Shown here: one piece after another, positions 25,729 through 34,090 of the stretch | Layout of the letters: the number at the start of each line of letters is the position of its first letter | Position numbering within the stretch: position 1 is the first letter of the stretch | NCBI GenBank assembly: GCA_002733495.1 | Contig: NVVV01000001.1 | Coordinates: 90,771 to 154,770 of the forward strand | Direction: 5' to 3' | Source: Robiginitomaculum sp. | GTDB taxonomy: Bacteria; Pseudomonadota; Alphaproteobacteria; Caulobacterales; Maricaulaceae | Length of the DNA: 64,000 bases | Made by a program: the position numbers and the translations under genes | Notes under the pieces: generated by a model | Database searches by the model: none | Seen by the model: only the letters and a program-made list of their open reading frames with translations | What the model was told of the DNA's origin: nothing

Positions 25729-26676
25729 TTATATCAGCTCATCGGCACGGGGCTTGATGACTTCTATTCGATAAACCGCCAGCGCGCCGCGCTCAAGAGC
25801 CTTTAGGCGGTTTTTTGCTGCTTTTTGCTCACAATTGAAATGATCCGCCACTGATTTCAGTTCCGGCGCCTGTTTCATTGCTTTTTGTAGTGGCTCAAGA
25901 CGTTGTTCTGCCTCATCTAAGGCTTTACGCAGCGCCCGCAAATGCGCACCCGTGCGCTCCCGGATCGGCCCAAGCACAAATCCATTGCGCCGCAAAATTG
26001 CTTCTTGCTCGTCCAGGCGCAACCATTGCGCCCCGGCCCCGCTGCGCGCCATCCAGCCATTTTTGATTTCGCGCAAAGGCAGCGTTGGCGAATCGGTGGC
26101 CAATTCTTCCAGGATCAGGGTGCCGCCCGGCTCCAGCGCCAGACGCGCCCAGCGCAACAAATCGGCCCCGGCCTGTGTAAAAATCGGCTCAACGCCCAGC
26201 ATGCAGCCACACCGAATCGGCGGCGGCAACATTACCCCCATATTAACCTCATGAAAGGTCTTGTCTGTTTGCAAAGCGCGATCGCGCTCCAGCCGCCAGC
26301 GCGACACATCCGGGCGCCAGTCAAATTCTGTGATTTCCGCAGTTGGCACCTTATTCGCAACCACATCAGCCCAGCCGCCAAGGCTAGCACCAAGTATGCC
26401 GATACGCGTGCCCTCACCGGCCTGCCAGGGCAAGCTGTTTTCACTCACCACATCTTGCGGCCAAAGTCGGTTTGGCCCCCACAATAAATGGGCTGCCACC
26501 AAATCTGGCGGGCCGGAAAAATCTTCTTGCGGCAGCATTTTTTCTTCGACGATAACGTCCACCGACCTTTGGGATTTCACCCTGCGCTTAGGCTTGGGCG
26601 CTGGTGCCGCCTTGCCCCATAAGCCAGAGAATAGTGAGTTCGATTTTTTAACCGCGTTTTTCATGCCTGCCACCAT
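25729..26676 (-). CDS. SAM-dependent methyltransferase-like protein, function unknown
   Basis: A 315-residue cytoplasmic protein. The N-terminus is basic and probably disordered (about 1-45, many Lys/Pro). The centre has a Rossmann-like layout: GIGILGASLGGWADVV-type glycine loop (about 90-105), then TEFDWRP as a possible acidic end of strand 2, and LRWARLALEPGGTLILEELA as the helix-strand pair that usually surrounds motif post I. The C-terminal 90 residues look like a long coiled coil (RALRKALDEAEQRLEPLQKAM). The set resembles class I methyltransferases, but key residues cannot be assigned with certainty. An alternative start (26664) has a GGTGG stretch before it. Divergent from the acyltransferase gene. 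Confidence 0.6.
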   Translation of the reverse strand: MVAGMKNAVKKSNSLFSGLWGKAAPAPKPKRRVKSQRSVDVIVEEKMLPQEDFSGPPDLVAAHLLWGPNRLWPQDVVSENSLPWQAGEGTRIGILGASLGGWADVVANKVPTAEITEFDWRPDVSRWRLERDRALQTDKTFHEVNMGVMLPPPIRCGCMLGVEPIFTQAGADLLRWARLALEPGGTLILEELATDSPTLPLREIKNGWMARSGAGAQWLRLDEQEAILRRNGFVLGPIRERTGAHLRALRKALDEAEQRLEPLQKAMKQAPELKSVADHFNCEQKAAKNRLKALERGALAVYRIEVIKPRADELI

Positions 26677-26817
26677 AGGCTAAAGGCGTAACCGCCAGAT
26701 TGAGAGACATGGTTAAAAGGGTATGAAAACAGATATGTGCATAAAAAGACATGGCCCAAACACGCCTTGCGTTTCTCTTTTGCACGGTGCACGGTGCTCA
26801 AAAATCAAGGAAAAACC

Positions 26818-27540
26818 ATGCGCCGCGATGCCCGCCCCAAATGGCTATACGATCTTGAAAACCATTTCTGGAATTGGTGGACGGCGCGCTTTGTTGCGCC
26901 GCGCTTTGATGCCCTTGGCCCCTATGCCAAATTCATTGGCCCACGCCATGTCCATCTGTTTGGCCGTGGTGTGCGCGCCGGCAAAGCCCTGCATGTAATT
27001 GCCTCATCGGATGCGCCGGTGCGCCTGACCGTCTGGGCCGCACCCGAAAAAAACGGCGAGATTATCTTGGGCGATTGTGTACTTCTGACCGGCGGCACGC
27101 GCATTTTGGCGGCTCGTAAAATCACCATTGGCGATGGCTGTATGCTGGCCCGCGATGCCACAGTAAGCGATTGTGACTGGCACGGCCTTTATGACCGCAC
27201 CAATATTGATGACAATGCCAAACCCGTCACCCTGGCCGACAATGTCTGGCTTGGCGATGGCAGTTTTGTCGGTAAAGGCGTCAGTATCGGGCAAAACAGC
27301 ATTGTTGGGGCCCGCGCCGTGGTCACACGCGATGTGCCGGCTAATGTGGTGGTGGCCGGTAATCCGGCTAAAGTCGTCAAGGATCTGGACCCGGACGCCG
27401 AATTTTGCACCCGCATGGACCTTCTGGCTGATCCGCCCTCGCTGGATCGCTTTATGGACAAGGCCTATACTCATATGCTTGAAAACAATACCCTGCTTGA
27501 CTGGCTACGCAGCCGGATTGCCCCGGGGTTGGAGGATTAA
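26818..27540 (+). CDS. left-handed beta-helix acyltransferase (CatB/WcaF-like)
   Basis: A 240-residue hexapeptide-repeat acyltransferase. The repeats run from about 45 to 205, with a region typical of O-acetyltransferases: DNVWLGDGSFVGKGVSIG, IVGARAVVTRDVPANVVVAGNPAKVVKDL. The latter is the usual C-terminal signature of sugar or antibiotic O-acetyltransferases, including an AGNPAKVV turn. The acceptor is unknown; a cell-surface sugar is plausible. Start: AAGGA precedes the ATG at 26818; an upstream extension to 26737 has no ribosome site or similarity. The next gene begins 3 bases after its stop, with the GGAGG at its end serving as that gene's ribosome site. Confidence 0.85.
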   Translation: MRRDARPKWLYDLENHFWNWWTARFVAPRFDALGPYAKFIGPRHVHLFGRGVRAGKALHVIASSDAPVRLTVWAAPEKNGEIILGDCVLLTGGTRILAARKITIGDGCMLARDATVSDCDWHGLYDRTNIDDNAKPVTLADNVWLGDGSFVGKGVSIGQNSIVGARAVVTRDVPANVVVAGNPAKVVKDLDPDAEFCTRMDLLADPPSLDRFMDKAYTHMLENNTLLDWLRSRIAPGLED

Positions 27541-27543
27541 ACC

Positions 27544-28782
27544 ATGATCAGCAAACGCGAACTTCTGGCCCTTGGTGGCCTTGCCGGACTGGCCAGTGCC
27601 TGCACAAGCAAGGCCGCGCCTTCGTCCCTTTCTAGCATGACCAAAAACGCCAAGCCGATTGGCGTGGCCGAGCGCAAGGCCCGCATCGCAAAACTGCAAG
27701 CATTGATGCAGGAACAAGGCATTGCCGCCACACTGCTGGAGGCCGGATCGGCCCTTGTCTATTTTACTGGCATTCGCTGGTGGCGCTCCGAGCGCTTCAC
27801 CGGCGCAATTATCCCCGCCGAAGGGGAAATGGCGGTGGTTACACCCTATTTTGAGGAACCCTCTATTCGTGAAAGCATGACCTTTGGCGAGGATGTGCGC
27901 ACCTGGAACGAACACGAAAGTCCCTTTGCCCTGGTGGCGGGCATATTGGCTGATCGGGGCCTGAGCGGCGGTAAAATCGCTATTGAGGAAACCGTGCGCC
28001 ATTTCATCGTCACCGGCGTGCAAAGTGTCGCCCCCAATTTTGAAATTGTCTCGGGCGCGCCGGTAACAAGGGGCGTGCGCATGTTTAAGACCCCGGCGGA
28101 ACTGGCCCTGATGCAAACCGCCAACGACATCACCATGGCGGCTTATAAAGCCATTCACCCCCATATTGCCGCCGGCCAGACCTCGCAAGACATCACCACG
28201 ATGATGAGTGAAGCCACCCGCGCCCTTGGCGGGGCGGTACAGTTTTCCATGGCTTTGCTGGGCGAAGCTAGCGCCTATCCTCATGGATCTAAAAAACCGC
28301 AGGAGGTCCGCATGGGCGAAATTATTCTGATGGATTGCGGCTGTTCGGTGCATGATTACGAATCCGATATTTCGCGTACCTTTGTCTTTGGCGAGCCGAG
28401 CAAGAAGCAACGCAAAGTCTGGCAAACCGTCAAAAATGGTCAGGAGCTAGCGCTGGAAACCATGCAAATCGGTACGCCTGCGGGCACGGTGGATGATGTG
28501 GTGCGCACCTATTATGAAAGCGAAGGTTATGGCCCGGGTTATAAAACCCCCGGCCTGTCACATCGCCTTGGCCATGGCATTGGGCTAGACGGACACGAGC
28601 CGGTGAATTTCGTCCATGGCGAAACCACTAAACTGGCCCCCGGCATGTGCTTTTCCAATGAGCCGGGCATTTATATTTTTGGTGAATTTGGTGTGCGCCT
28701 TGAAGATTGTTTGTATATGACGAAGGACGGACCCAAGCTGTTCAGCGCCCTCTCCCCCTCCATTGATGCGCCTTTTGGCTGA
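27544..28782 (+). CDS. M24-family Xaa-Pro peptidase, probable lipoprotein
   Basis: Metallopeptidase of the prolidase/aminopeptidase P (pita-bread) family with 412 residues. The N-terminus is a lipoprotein signal with lipobox LASAC (Cys at about 20), so the enzyme should be anchored in the periplasm, which is unusual because most M24 enzymes are cytoplasmic. The creatinase-like N-domain is about 45-175. Metal ligands are all present: Asp in LMDCGCSVHDYESDISRT (two Asp), His in LGHGIGLDGHE, Glu in SNEPGIYIFGEFGVRLED (two Glu). A GGAGG at the end of the previous gene is its ribosome site, so it is coupled to the acyltransferase gene. Exact substrate unknown. Confidence 0.88.
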   Translation: MISKRELLALGGLAGLASACTSKAAPSSLSSMTKNAKPIGVAERKARIAKLQALMQEQGIAATLLEAGSALVYFTGIRWWRSERFTGAIIPAEGEMAVVTPYFEEPSIRESMTFGEDVRTWNEHESPFALVAGILADRGLSGGKIAIEETVRHFIVTGVQSVAPNFEIVSGAPVTRGVRMFKTPAELALMQTANDITMAAYKAIHPHIAAGQTSQDITTMMSEATRALGGAVQFSMALLGEASAYPHGSKKPQEVRMGEIILMDCGCSVHDYESDISRTFVFGEPSKKQRKVWQTVKNGQELALETMQIGTPAGTVDDVVRTYYESEGYGPGYKTPGLSHRLGHGIGLDGHEPVNFVHGETTKLAPGMCFSNEPGIYIFGEFGVRLEDCLYMTKDGPKLFSALSPSIDAPFG

Positions 28783-28817
28783 TATATTTATACGTTTTCA
28801 TACCCCTGCCCCTCTAT

Positions 28818-28880
28818 CCTTAGGGCAAGCTCAGGATGAGGTGGCGTTGTCTATGCCCTCATCCTGAGCTTGCCCTAAGG
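28818..28880. repeat. perfect 24-bp inverted repeat, family B palindrome
   Basis: Two 24-base arms (28818-28841 and 28857-28880) are exact reverse complements, separated by 15 bases; the arms contain AAGCTCAGGATGAGG / CCTCATCCTGAGCTT. It lies between convergent genes (M24 peptidase and GST) and may serve as a bidirectional terminator-like hairpin, though no T run follows. Confidence 0.85.
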
Positions 28881-28937
28881 GTGCGTAGGCGTTGCCCAGA
28901 TAGTTTTGATAAAATTGTCGGGAACCCTGCGGCGTTT

Positions 28938-29555
28938 TTAGCCCTTCTGTCCACACGGACGCGCCAGCATCCGCGCGCGCCACGCGAGCAGATTTGGCAA
29001 CTCATCCGCATCGGGTTTCCATTTGGCCACCCGGGCAAAGCCCACCGAGGCCATGGCGGTAATATCGGCGATGGTGAAGCGATTCCCGGCAACAAAATCA
29101 CGGCTTGTCAGCTCCCCATCCAGCCATTTGGCAAAAAAGCGAAAGGATTTTTCCCCGCGCGGGGCCAGTTCGGCAATTTGCTTCTCAATGGCGGTAAAGG
29201 CAGGATGGCCGTGGCGTATCCACCAAGCCAATGGCAACAGGAACATAAATTCCACCCGCCGGTCCCACATTTCGATAAAGGCAGTTTCTTCATAACCTAC
29301 GCCAAAGAGATTAGGCTCCGGATATACCCCTTCCAGATAGCGGCAAATGGCCCGGCTTTCGGTCAGCACACGCCCATCATCCAGTTCCAGCGCCGGGATT
29401 TGCGCAAACGGGCTGAGCGCCCGGTAATCGTCTGATTTATGCTCCCGCTCCATGATGTTCATCTCGACCATTTCCAGATCATCCACACCCTTTTCACGCA
29501 AAAACATACGCACACGTTCCGGGTTGGGGGCAAAGGCTGCCGTATAAAGCTTCAT
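28938..29555 (-). CDS. glutathione S-transferase family protein
   Basis: A 205-residue glutathione S-transferase, second of the window and only distantly similar to the one at 19863. It has the thioredoxin-like N-domain (FAPNPERVRMFLREKGV; AQIPALELDDGRVLTESRAICRYL with cis-Pro and Glu-Ser for glutathione) and a helical C-domain ending in a short basic tail. GGAGA precedes the ATG at 29555. It is alone between a family B palindrome and the cobT-like gene; the role is probably detoxification, substrate unknown. Confidence 0.9.
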   Translation of the reverse strand: MKLYTAAFAPNPERVRMFLREKGVDDLEMVEMNIMEREHKSDDYRALSPFAQIPALELDDGRVLTESRAICRYLEGVYPEPNLFGVGYEETAFIEMWDRRVEFMFLLPLAWWIRHGHPAFTAIEKQIAELAPRGEKSFRFFAKWLDGELTSRDFVAGNRFTIADITAMASVGFARVAKWKPDADELPNLLAWRARMLARPCGQKG

Positions 29556-29668
29556 GGATTTTCTCCGCTTTTTTTTTCATATTGTGCGCGTTAAACACCA
29601 TTCATCTGTGCAAATGGCAAGGCCGGTTTTTGTTTGTCCTGCAAACAAAACTGCATGAAATCCATGCC

Positions 29669-30679
29669 TTAAAGTGGCTGCGCCTGACCCAAATCATTAT
29701 GACAGGCAATGGCCGCCCGCAAAACATTGATCGCCAAGGCTGCCCCCGATCCATCACCCAGGCCAAGGCCAAGGTCTAAAATCGGCTGTTTGCCAAGCCG
29801 GTCAAGAATCGCCCGGTGTGAATCGCGCGGCGTTACCGACCCGGCGACACAATGATCCACCGCCGCCGGATTGATCCGGTGCAGCACAGCCGCTGCGGCG
29901 CAAGTGGCAAAGCCATCCAGCACAACCGGCACCCCCTGATGGCGTGCCGCCAGAATAGCCCCGGCGGCCCCGGCCATATCGCGCCCGCCAACACGGCGCA
30001 AAACCTCCAACGGGTCATCCAGATTACCACTGTGATAATCCACCGCCGCGCCAATAATTTTGGCCTTGGCGGCCAGCATGTCTTCGTCATCCACCGCAGA
30101 GCCAGCCACGGCCCAAAAGGCCGGCGTACCCCCATAAAGCGCCAACGCCATGGCCCCGGCTGCTGTGGTGGCCCCGGCCCCGACCACGCCAATGCTCAGC
30201 ACATCGGGCTTGTCCTCCAGAACCTGCATGGCATAGGCCATAACGGCAGCGCAATCACGCTCGGTCAGAGCGGCATTTTGGGTAATGTCCGGCGTTGCTT
30301 CTTCCAGTGCCAGCTCAAACACCTTCAGACCGGCCCCTGCGGCTTTGGCGATCTGGTTGACCGCGCCTGTACCTTGCAAAACCGCATCGGCCATTTCGCG
30401 CGCGCGGGCCGCATCATAACGCGACACACCCTGTGCAGCGATCTGGTGACTGGAGGCAAATACCGCCACCATGGGGCGATCTATGTGCGGCGCATCGCCC
30501 TCCTGCCAACCGGCCATCCAGATTGCCAGATCAGCAAGACGCCCCAATTCCCCGGCAGGCAAGGCAATCTGCTCCTGCCGCAACCGCGCCCGAACCCGCG
30601 CCTCCTCATCGGCATCCGGGCTTTTCATAATCAAAGCCCGCAGATCATCAAAGGGTGCGTTTTCGAGTGCGAAGGCCAT
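29669..30679 (-). CDS. cobT: CobT-like nicotinate-nucleotide:dimethylbenzimidazole phosphoribosyltransferase with altered motifs
   Basis: In cobalamin nucleotide-loop assembly CobT makes alpha-ribazole phosphate from NaMN and dimethylbenzimidazole. The 336-residue protein aligns along its length with CobT: AGELGRLADLA near 42-52, the AAQGVSRYD turn near 81-89, VGAGATTAAGAMALALYGG at about 167-184 and SVTPRDSHRAILDRL at 281-295. Several family signatures differ: the usual GDHG is SSHQ (76-79), and the LGEGxGA site with the catalytic glutamate reads LGDGSGA with Asp309. So either a true but divergent CobT or a paralogue with another base or role. AGGAAC precedes the ATG. No other cobalamin genes lie in the window. 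Confidence 0.78.
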   Translation of the reverse strand: MAFALENAPFDDLRALIMKSPDADEEARVRARLRQEQIALPAGELGRLADLAIWMAGWQEGDAPHIDRPMVAVFASSHQIAAQGVSRYDAARAREMADAVLQGTGAVNQIAKAAGAGLKVFELALEEATPDITQNAALTERDCAAVMAYAMQVLEDKPDVLSIGVVGAGATTAAGAMALALYGGTPAFWAVAGSAVDDEDMLAAKAKIIGAAVDYHSGNLDDPLEVLRRVGGRDMAGAAGAILAARHQGVPVVLDGFATCAAAAVLHRINPAAVDHCVAGSVTPRDSHRAILDRLGKQPILDLGLGLGDGSGAALAINVLRAAIACHNDLGQAQPL

Positions 30680-30774
30680 GGCTGTTCCTGTGATTCCCGC
30701 GTTCAGTATGCCTTATATACACGCCCCTATACAGGTTCGGGCATGACTTTTTTGTGAGAAGTCAATATTTTTAT

Positions 30775-30890
30775 CTCGCGGCTAAATGCTGCGCACACGC
30801 CTCCGACGGGGCGGCGAACGGTCGCCGGGGCGCGGTCGCACCCTTTGTTTCGGTTCGGTCATATATGTTGTATACTCGGCCTCAGCTCAC
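30775..30890. repeat. family E repeat (second copy) between cobT and holC
   Basis: Starts CTCGCGGC and shares with 21909-21990 the CGCCTCCGA, GGGGCGGCGAAC and GTCGCACCCT blocks; after about 30845 the two copies diverge until a shared CTCAGCT stretch. It fills the stretch between the cobT-like gene and the end of holC. Confidence 0.65.
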
Positions 30891-30892
30891 GC

Positions 30893-31348
30893 CTAGCCCT
30901 GTTTTGACCAGCGCCCTTGCGCATCCTGTCGCCAGTAAGAGGCAATTGCCCCCTCTGCGCGCGCCGATTTCCAGCGCTCTCTTGCCAGAGCCAGCGCATT
31001 TTGGTCTGCACCATCAAACATGGTGATACAGCGCTCGACCCCATCCAGAGCGGGCATCTCCGCCCCGTGCAGAAGGATAATAATCTGCGCGTTGTTTTCG
31101 TTATCGGCACTTTGCGTCAATAAAATAGGCTGGGTTTCTGCCCGTGGCTCGGTGCTTAGCCCATGGGGCAGAAAGCTGTCTGGTCTATGGGTCCATAAAT
31201 GCTTGTCCAGCGCCATCAGCGTCGCTGCATCAGTAGAGCGAACCATGGCGCGCCAGCCCCGCTGCAACACCTTTTCCAGCAAAGGCGGCAGGGCATTTTG
31301 CGGGCCCTGCCCTTCAAGATGATAAAACCAATGTTCGGTCGCTACCAA
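30893..31348 (-). CDS. holC: DNA polymerase III chi subunit HolC
   Basis: Clamp-loader accessory subunit that binds SSB and Psi. The protein (151 residues from the chosen start) begins with the family's TEHWFYHLEG strand, then QNALPPLLEKVLQRGWRAMVRS and the WTHRPDSFLPHG motif, and ends with a region of acid/hydrophobic pattern typical for alphaproteobacterial HolC. Start: a TTG at 31348 lies one base after the pepA stop and has GAAGG five bases before it; an earlier TTG (31375) inside pepA is possible but gives an atypical N-terminus. The pepA-holC pair is a common alphaproteobacterial arrangement, and the spacing implies translational coupling. Confidence 0.87.
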   Translation of the reverse strand: MVATEHWFYHLEGQGPQNALPPLLEKVLQRGWRAMVRSTDAATLMALDKHLWTHRPDSFLPHGLSTEPRAETQPILLTQSADNENNAQIIILLHGAEMPALDGVERCITMFDGADQNALALARERWKSARAEGAIASYWRQDAQGRWSKQG

Positions 31349-31349
31349 T

Positions 31350-32822
31350 TCAGCCTTCGCACTGCTCAGAAACAAAATTGTCCATCAGACGCACCCCATA
31401 GCCCGTCGCCCAGACCGGCTCGCGCGGATCATCCGAGCTGTCTTTCCAGGCGGTGCCGGCAATATCCACATGCGCCCAGGGTGTGTCTCCCACATAACGG
31501 TGCAGGAATTGCGCCGCCGTGATAGAGCCAGCGCCGCGCCCGCCAATGTTTTTCATGTCTGCATATTTGCTGTCGATCAGCTTGTCATAGCCGGCCCCGA
31601 TCGGCAGACGCCAGACGGTTTCACCCGAGGCCTTGCCCGCACTGTCCAGCGCCCCGGCCAGTGCATCATCATTGGAAAAAACACCTGCGTTTTCATGACC
31701 AAGGGCAATAATAATGGCCCCGGTAAGTGTTGCAAAATCAATGATTTGCTTTGGCTTGAAGCGCAGGCCATACCAGAGCGCATCGACCAGAACCAGACGC
31801 CCTTCGGCATCGGTGTTTTGCACTTCAATGGTTTGGCCATCGGCGGAGGTGATAATGTCGCCGGGACGGGTCGCCGCCGCATCGGGCATATTTTCAACAA
31901 GACCGATAATACCAATAACATTGGCGCGGGCCTTACGACCAGCCAGCGCCCGCATGGTGCCCGTAACCGCCGCTGCGCCGCCCATATCGCCTTTCATGTC
32001 CCACATGCCCGCACCGGGTTTTAGCGAAATACCGCCCGTATCAAAACAAACGCCCTTGCCCACCAGCACTAATGGAGCCTCTTTGCGATCCTTGGCCCCA
32101 AACCATGACATGACCGCCAGTTTTGAGCCATAGTTAGAGCCTTGACCGACGCTCAGTAGAGCATTCATGCCAAGCTTTTTCATGTCTTTTTCGTCAAGGA
32201 TTTGCACCTCGAGGCCATACTCCTCAAGATCCTGCGCCTTTTTGGCAAAGGATTCTGGATGCAACACATTGGCCGGTTCGGAAACCAGATCACGGGCCAG
32301 TATGACGCCCTCAGCCGTCTCTTTCAGCGGCGCATAAGCGCTCTTGGCGGCTGCCGAATCACTGCAAATTACGCGAACAGCGGTAATGGACGGCTTTTTG
32401 TCGTCCTTTAAGGTGGTGCGATACTTATCAAAGCGATAGGCCGCCAATTGCGCACCAAAGACAGCGCGCGCCGAAGCCGGGGCATCCAGATCGCGCATAT
32501 CAAAAACCAAAGTCTTGGCACCAGAACACTGCACGCTTTTAAGCGCCCGCGCGCCAAAAGCCTCCCAGTCAAGAACACCCACAGCGTCACGATCGCCAAC
32601 ACCACCCAGAAAAACTGTCTGGGCAGCAATCCCTGAAGGGGCATTGATTACAATTGTTTGCCCGTCTTTTCCATGAAAGCGGGAGCCTTTTTGCGCGCGG
32701 CTGATGGTGCCACCCGTAGCTTCGTCCAACGCATCCGCGCCTTTGCTGTGGCGGTTATCCAGAAAAACAGGAACGGCAACAGCGCCTTCATATTTTGCAG
32801 TATTGGAAAATGAAACTTTCAT
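31350..32822 (-). CDS. pepA: leucyl aminopeptidase PepA (M17)
   Basis: Cytosolic two-metal aminopeptidase that removes N-terminal residues and, in some species, binds DNA. The 490-residue protein has a variable N-domain (1-170) and the M17 catalytic domain with KGVCFDTGGISLKPG (metal Lys and Asp), KGDMGGAAAVTG (Lys and Asp) and the signature NTDAEGRL (Asp, Glu, Arg). All ligands are present. Start: GGTGAAG precedes the ATG at 32822; the frame is open upstream to 32879 without a ribosome site. It is divergent from lptF, with 155 bases between them, and coupled to holC. Confidence 0.94.
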   Translation of the reverse strand: MKVSFSNTAKYEGAVAVPVFLDNRHSKGADALDEATGGTISRAQKGSRFHGKDGQTIVINAPSGIAAQTVFLGGVGDRDAVGVLDWEAFGARALKSVQCSGAKTLVFDMRDLDAPASARAVFGAQLAAYRFDKYRTTLKDDKKPSITAVRVICSDSAAAKSAYAPLKETAEGVILARDLVSEPANVLHPESFAKKAQDLEEYGLEVQILDEKDMKKLGMNALLSVGQGSNYGSKLAVMSWFGAKDRKEAPLVLVGKGVCFDTGGISLKPGAGMWDMKGDMGGAAAVTGTMRALAGRKARANVIGIIGLVENMPDAAATRPGDIITSADGQTIEVQNTDAEGRLVLVDALWYGLRFKPKQIIDFATLTGAIIIALGHENAGVFSNDDALAGALDSAGKASGETVWRLPIGAGYDKLIDSKYADMKNIGGRGAGSITAAQFLHRYVGDTPWAHVDIAGTAWKDSSDDPREPVWATGYGVRLMDNFVSEQCEG

Positions 32823-32977
32823 CTTTTCTTCACCCCATGATGTTTTGCACAAACCTAGGGCTTTCGCCTCCAAAGGCAAGCGCCGCTATACAGGTCTTGT
32901 GTTCATCAGCACCGCACCATATCAGCTATGGGAGCCATAATAAGCCAGAGACAAATCAGGGAGGGGGACGTTAAAGC

Positions 32978-34090
32978 ATGAAAACGCTGCAAAGCTATTT
33001 CATCCGCGAGACATTTCGCCCCTTCGTGCTGACAACACTGGTGTTAGGGGCGCTGGCATTGCTGACCCAAAGCCTGGCGGCGCTGGATATGATTGTTGAT
33101 GATCGTGCCAGTTTTCTTGCCTATCTGGAAATTACGCTACTGGCCTTGCCGCAACTGGTATCCATTATTCTGCCCTTCGCACTTTTTATCGCTGTGGCCT
33201 ATGCGGTACAGCGCCTGCACACCGATAATGAATTCATGGTCGCCTTTGCCGGGGGCATGACCCGCTGGGCGGTGATTACCCCCATTTTACGCATTGCCGT
33301 ACTCGCCGTGCTGGTCAATCTGGTGGTTAATACCTGGGCACAGCCTACGGCCTATAAGGCCATGCGCGAAATTATCTACAAAGTCCGCACTGATCTGGCG
33401 GCTTCAATCATCCGCCCCGGTGAGTTTGTCACGCCGGCCCTGAACCTGACGATATTTGCCCGCGACGTACAAAATGGCGTATTAAGCGACGTGATGATCC
33501 ATGATGGGCGTGATCACAAAAAGCCGCACACGTATTTTGCCAAATCCGGCGTTTTTGTTGAAACGCAACAAAACCCGGCCTTGTCCCTGACCAATGTTAC
33601 CCGGCAAAGCATCAGTGGTGATGGAGCGTTGGAAATCCTGGAATTTTCGCGCACCACATTTGAGCTTCGCGGGGTGATTGAGCCGCAAGGCGCGCTTTTG
33701 TACAAACGATCTGACCGCTATCTGGGCGAGCTGTTCCACCCTGACCCGACCAATTACTGGGATCGGGAAAACACTGCTGCGCTTTATGCCGAGGGCCATG
33801 CGCGCCTATCTGCGCCACTCTATAACATCGCCTTCGCTCTTCTTGCACTGGTGGCACTTTTGGGGGGCGATTACAGCCGCATGGGCTATGGACGCAGACT
33901 GATGGTGGCTGGCAGCCTAGCCTTGTTTGTTCGCCTTGTCGGCTTTTCTATCGAGGCTGCCTCGGCGGAAATCCCGGTGCTCAATCTTGTCCAATATGCT
34001 TTGCCCGTTTTGCTGGGCAGCGTGAGCTTATGGCTCGTTCTGGATACCTCACGCTTGCGTAAGCCCGCAGGAAGGCTGGCAGCCACATGA
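32978..34090 (+). CDS. lptF: LPS export ABC transporter permease LptF
   Basis: One half of the membrane part of the LptB2FG transporter, which extracts lipopolysaccharide from the inner membrane. The 370-residue protein has the LptF/LptG topology: two membrane segments near the N-terminus (about 15-40, 50-75), a third at about 98-120, a periplasmic beta-jellyroll (about 130-265, including the IIRPGEFVTPALNLTIF stretch) and three C-terminal segments (about 275-360). AGGGAGGGGG upstream gives a strong ribosome site. Stop and lptG start overlap (ATGA). First gene of the lptF-lptG-lptD-surA-pdxA-rsmA group. Confidence 0.93.
   Translation: MKTLQSYFIRETFRPFVLTTLVLGALALLTQSLAALDMIVDDRASFLAYLEITLLALPQLVSIILPFALFIAVAYAVQRLHTDNEFMVAFAGGMTRWAVITPILRIAVLAVLVNLVVNTWAQPTAYKAMREIIYKVRTDLAASIIRPGEFVTPALNLTIFARDVQNGVLSDVMIHDGRDHKKPHTYFAKSGVFVETQQNPALSLTNVTRQSISGDGALEILEFSRTTFELRGVIEPQGALLYKRSDRYLGELFHPDPTNYWDRENTAALYAEGHARLSAPLYNIAFALLALVALLGGDYSRMGYGRRLMVAGSLALFVRLVGFSIEAASAEIPVLNLVQYALPVLLGSVSLWLVLDTSRLRKPAGRLAAT

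Noticed and set aside
29852..30757. 301-codon plus-strand frame opposite the cobT-like gene
   Set aside because: Antisense shadow; composition is unnatural and no start signal is seen.
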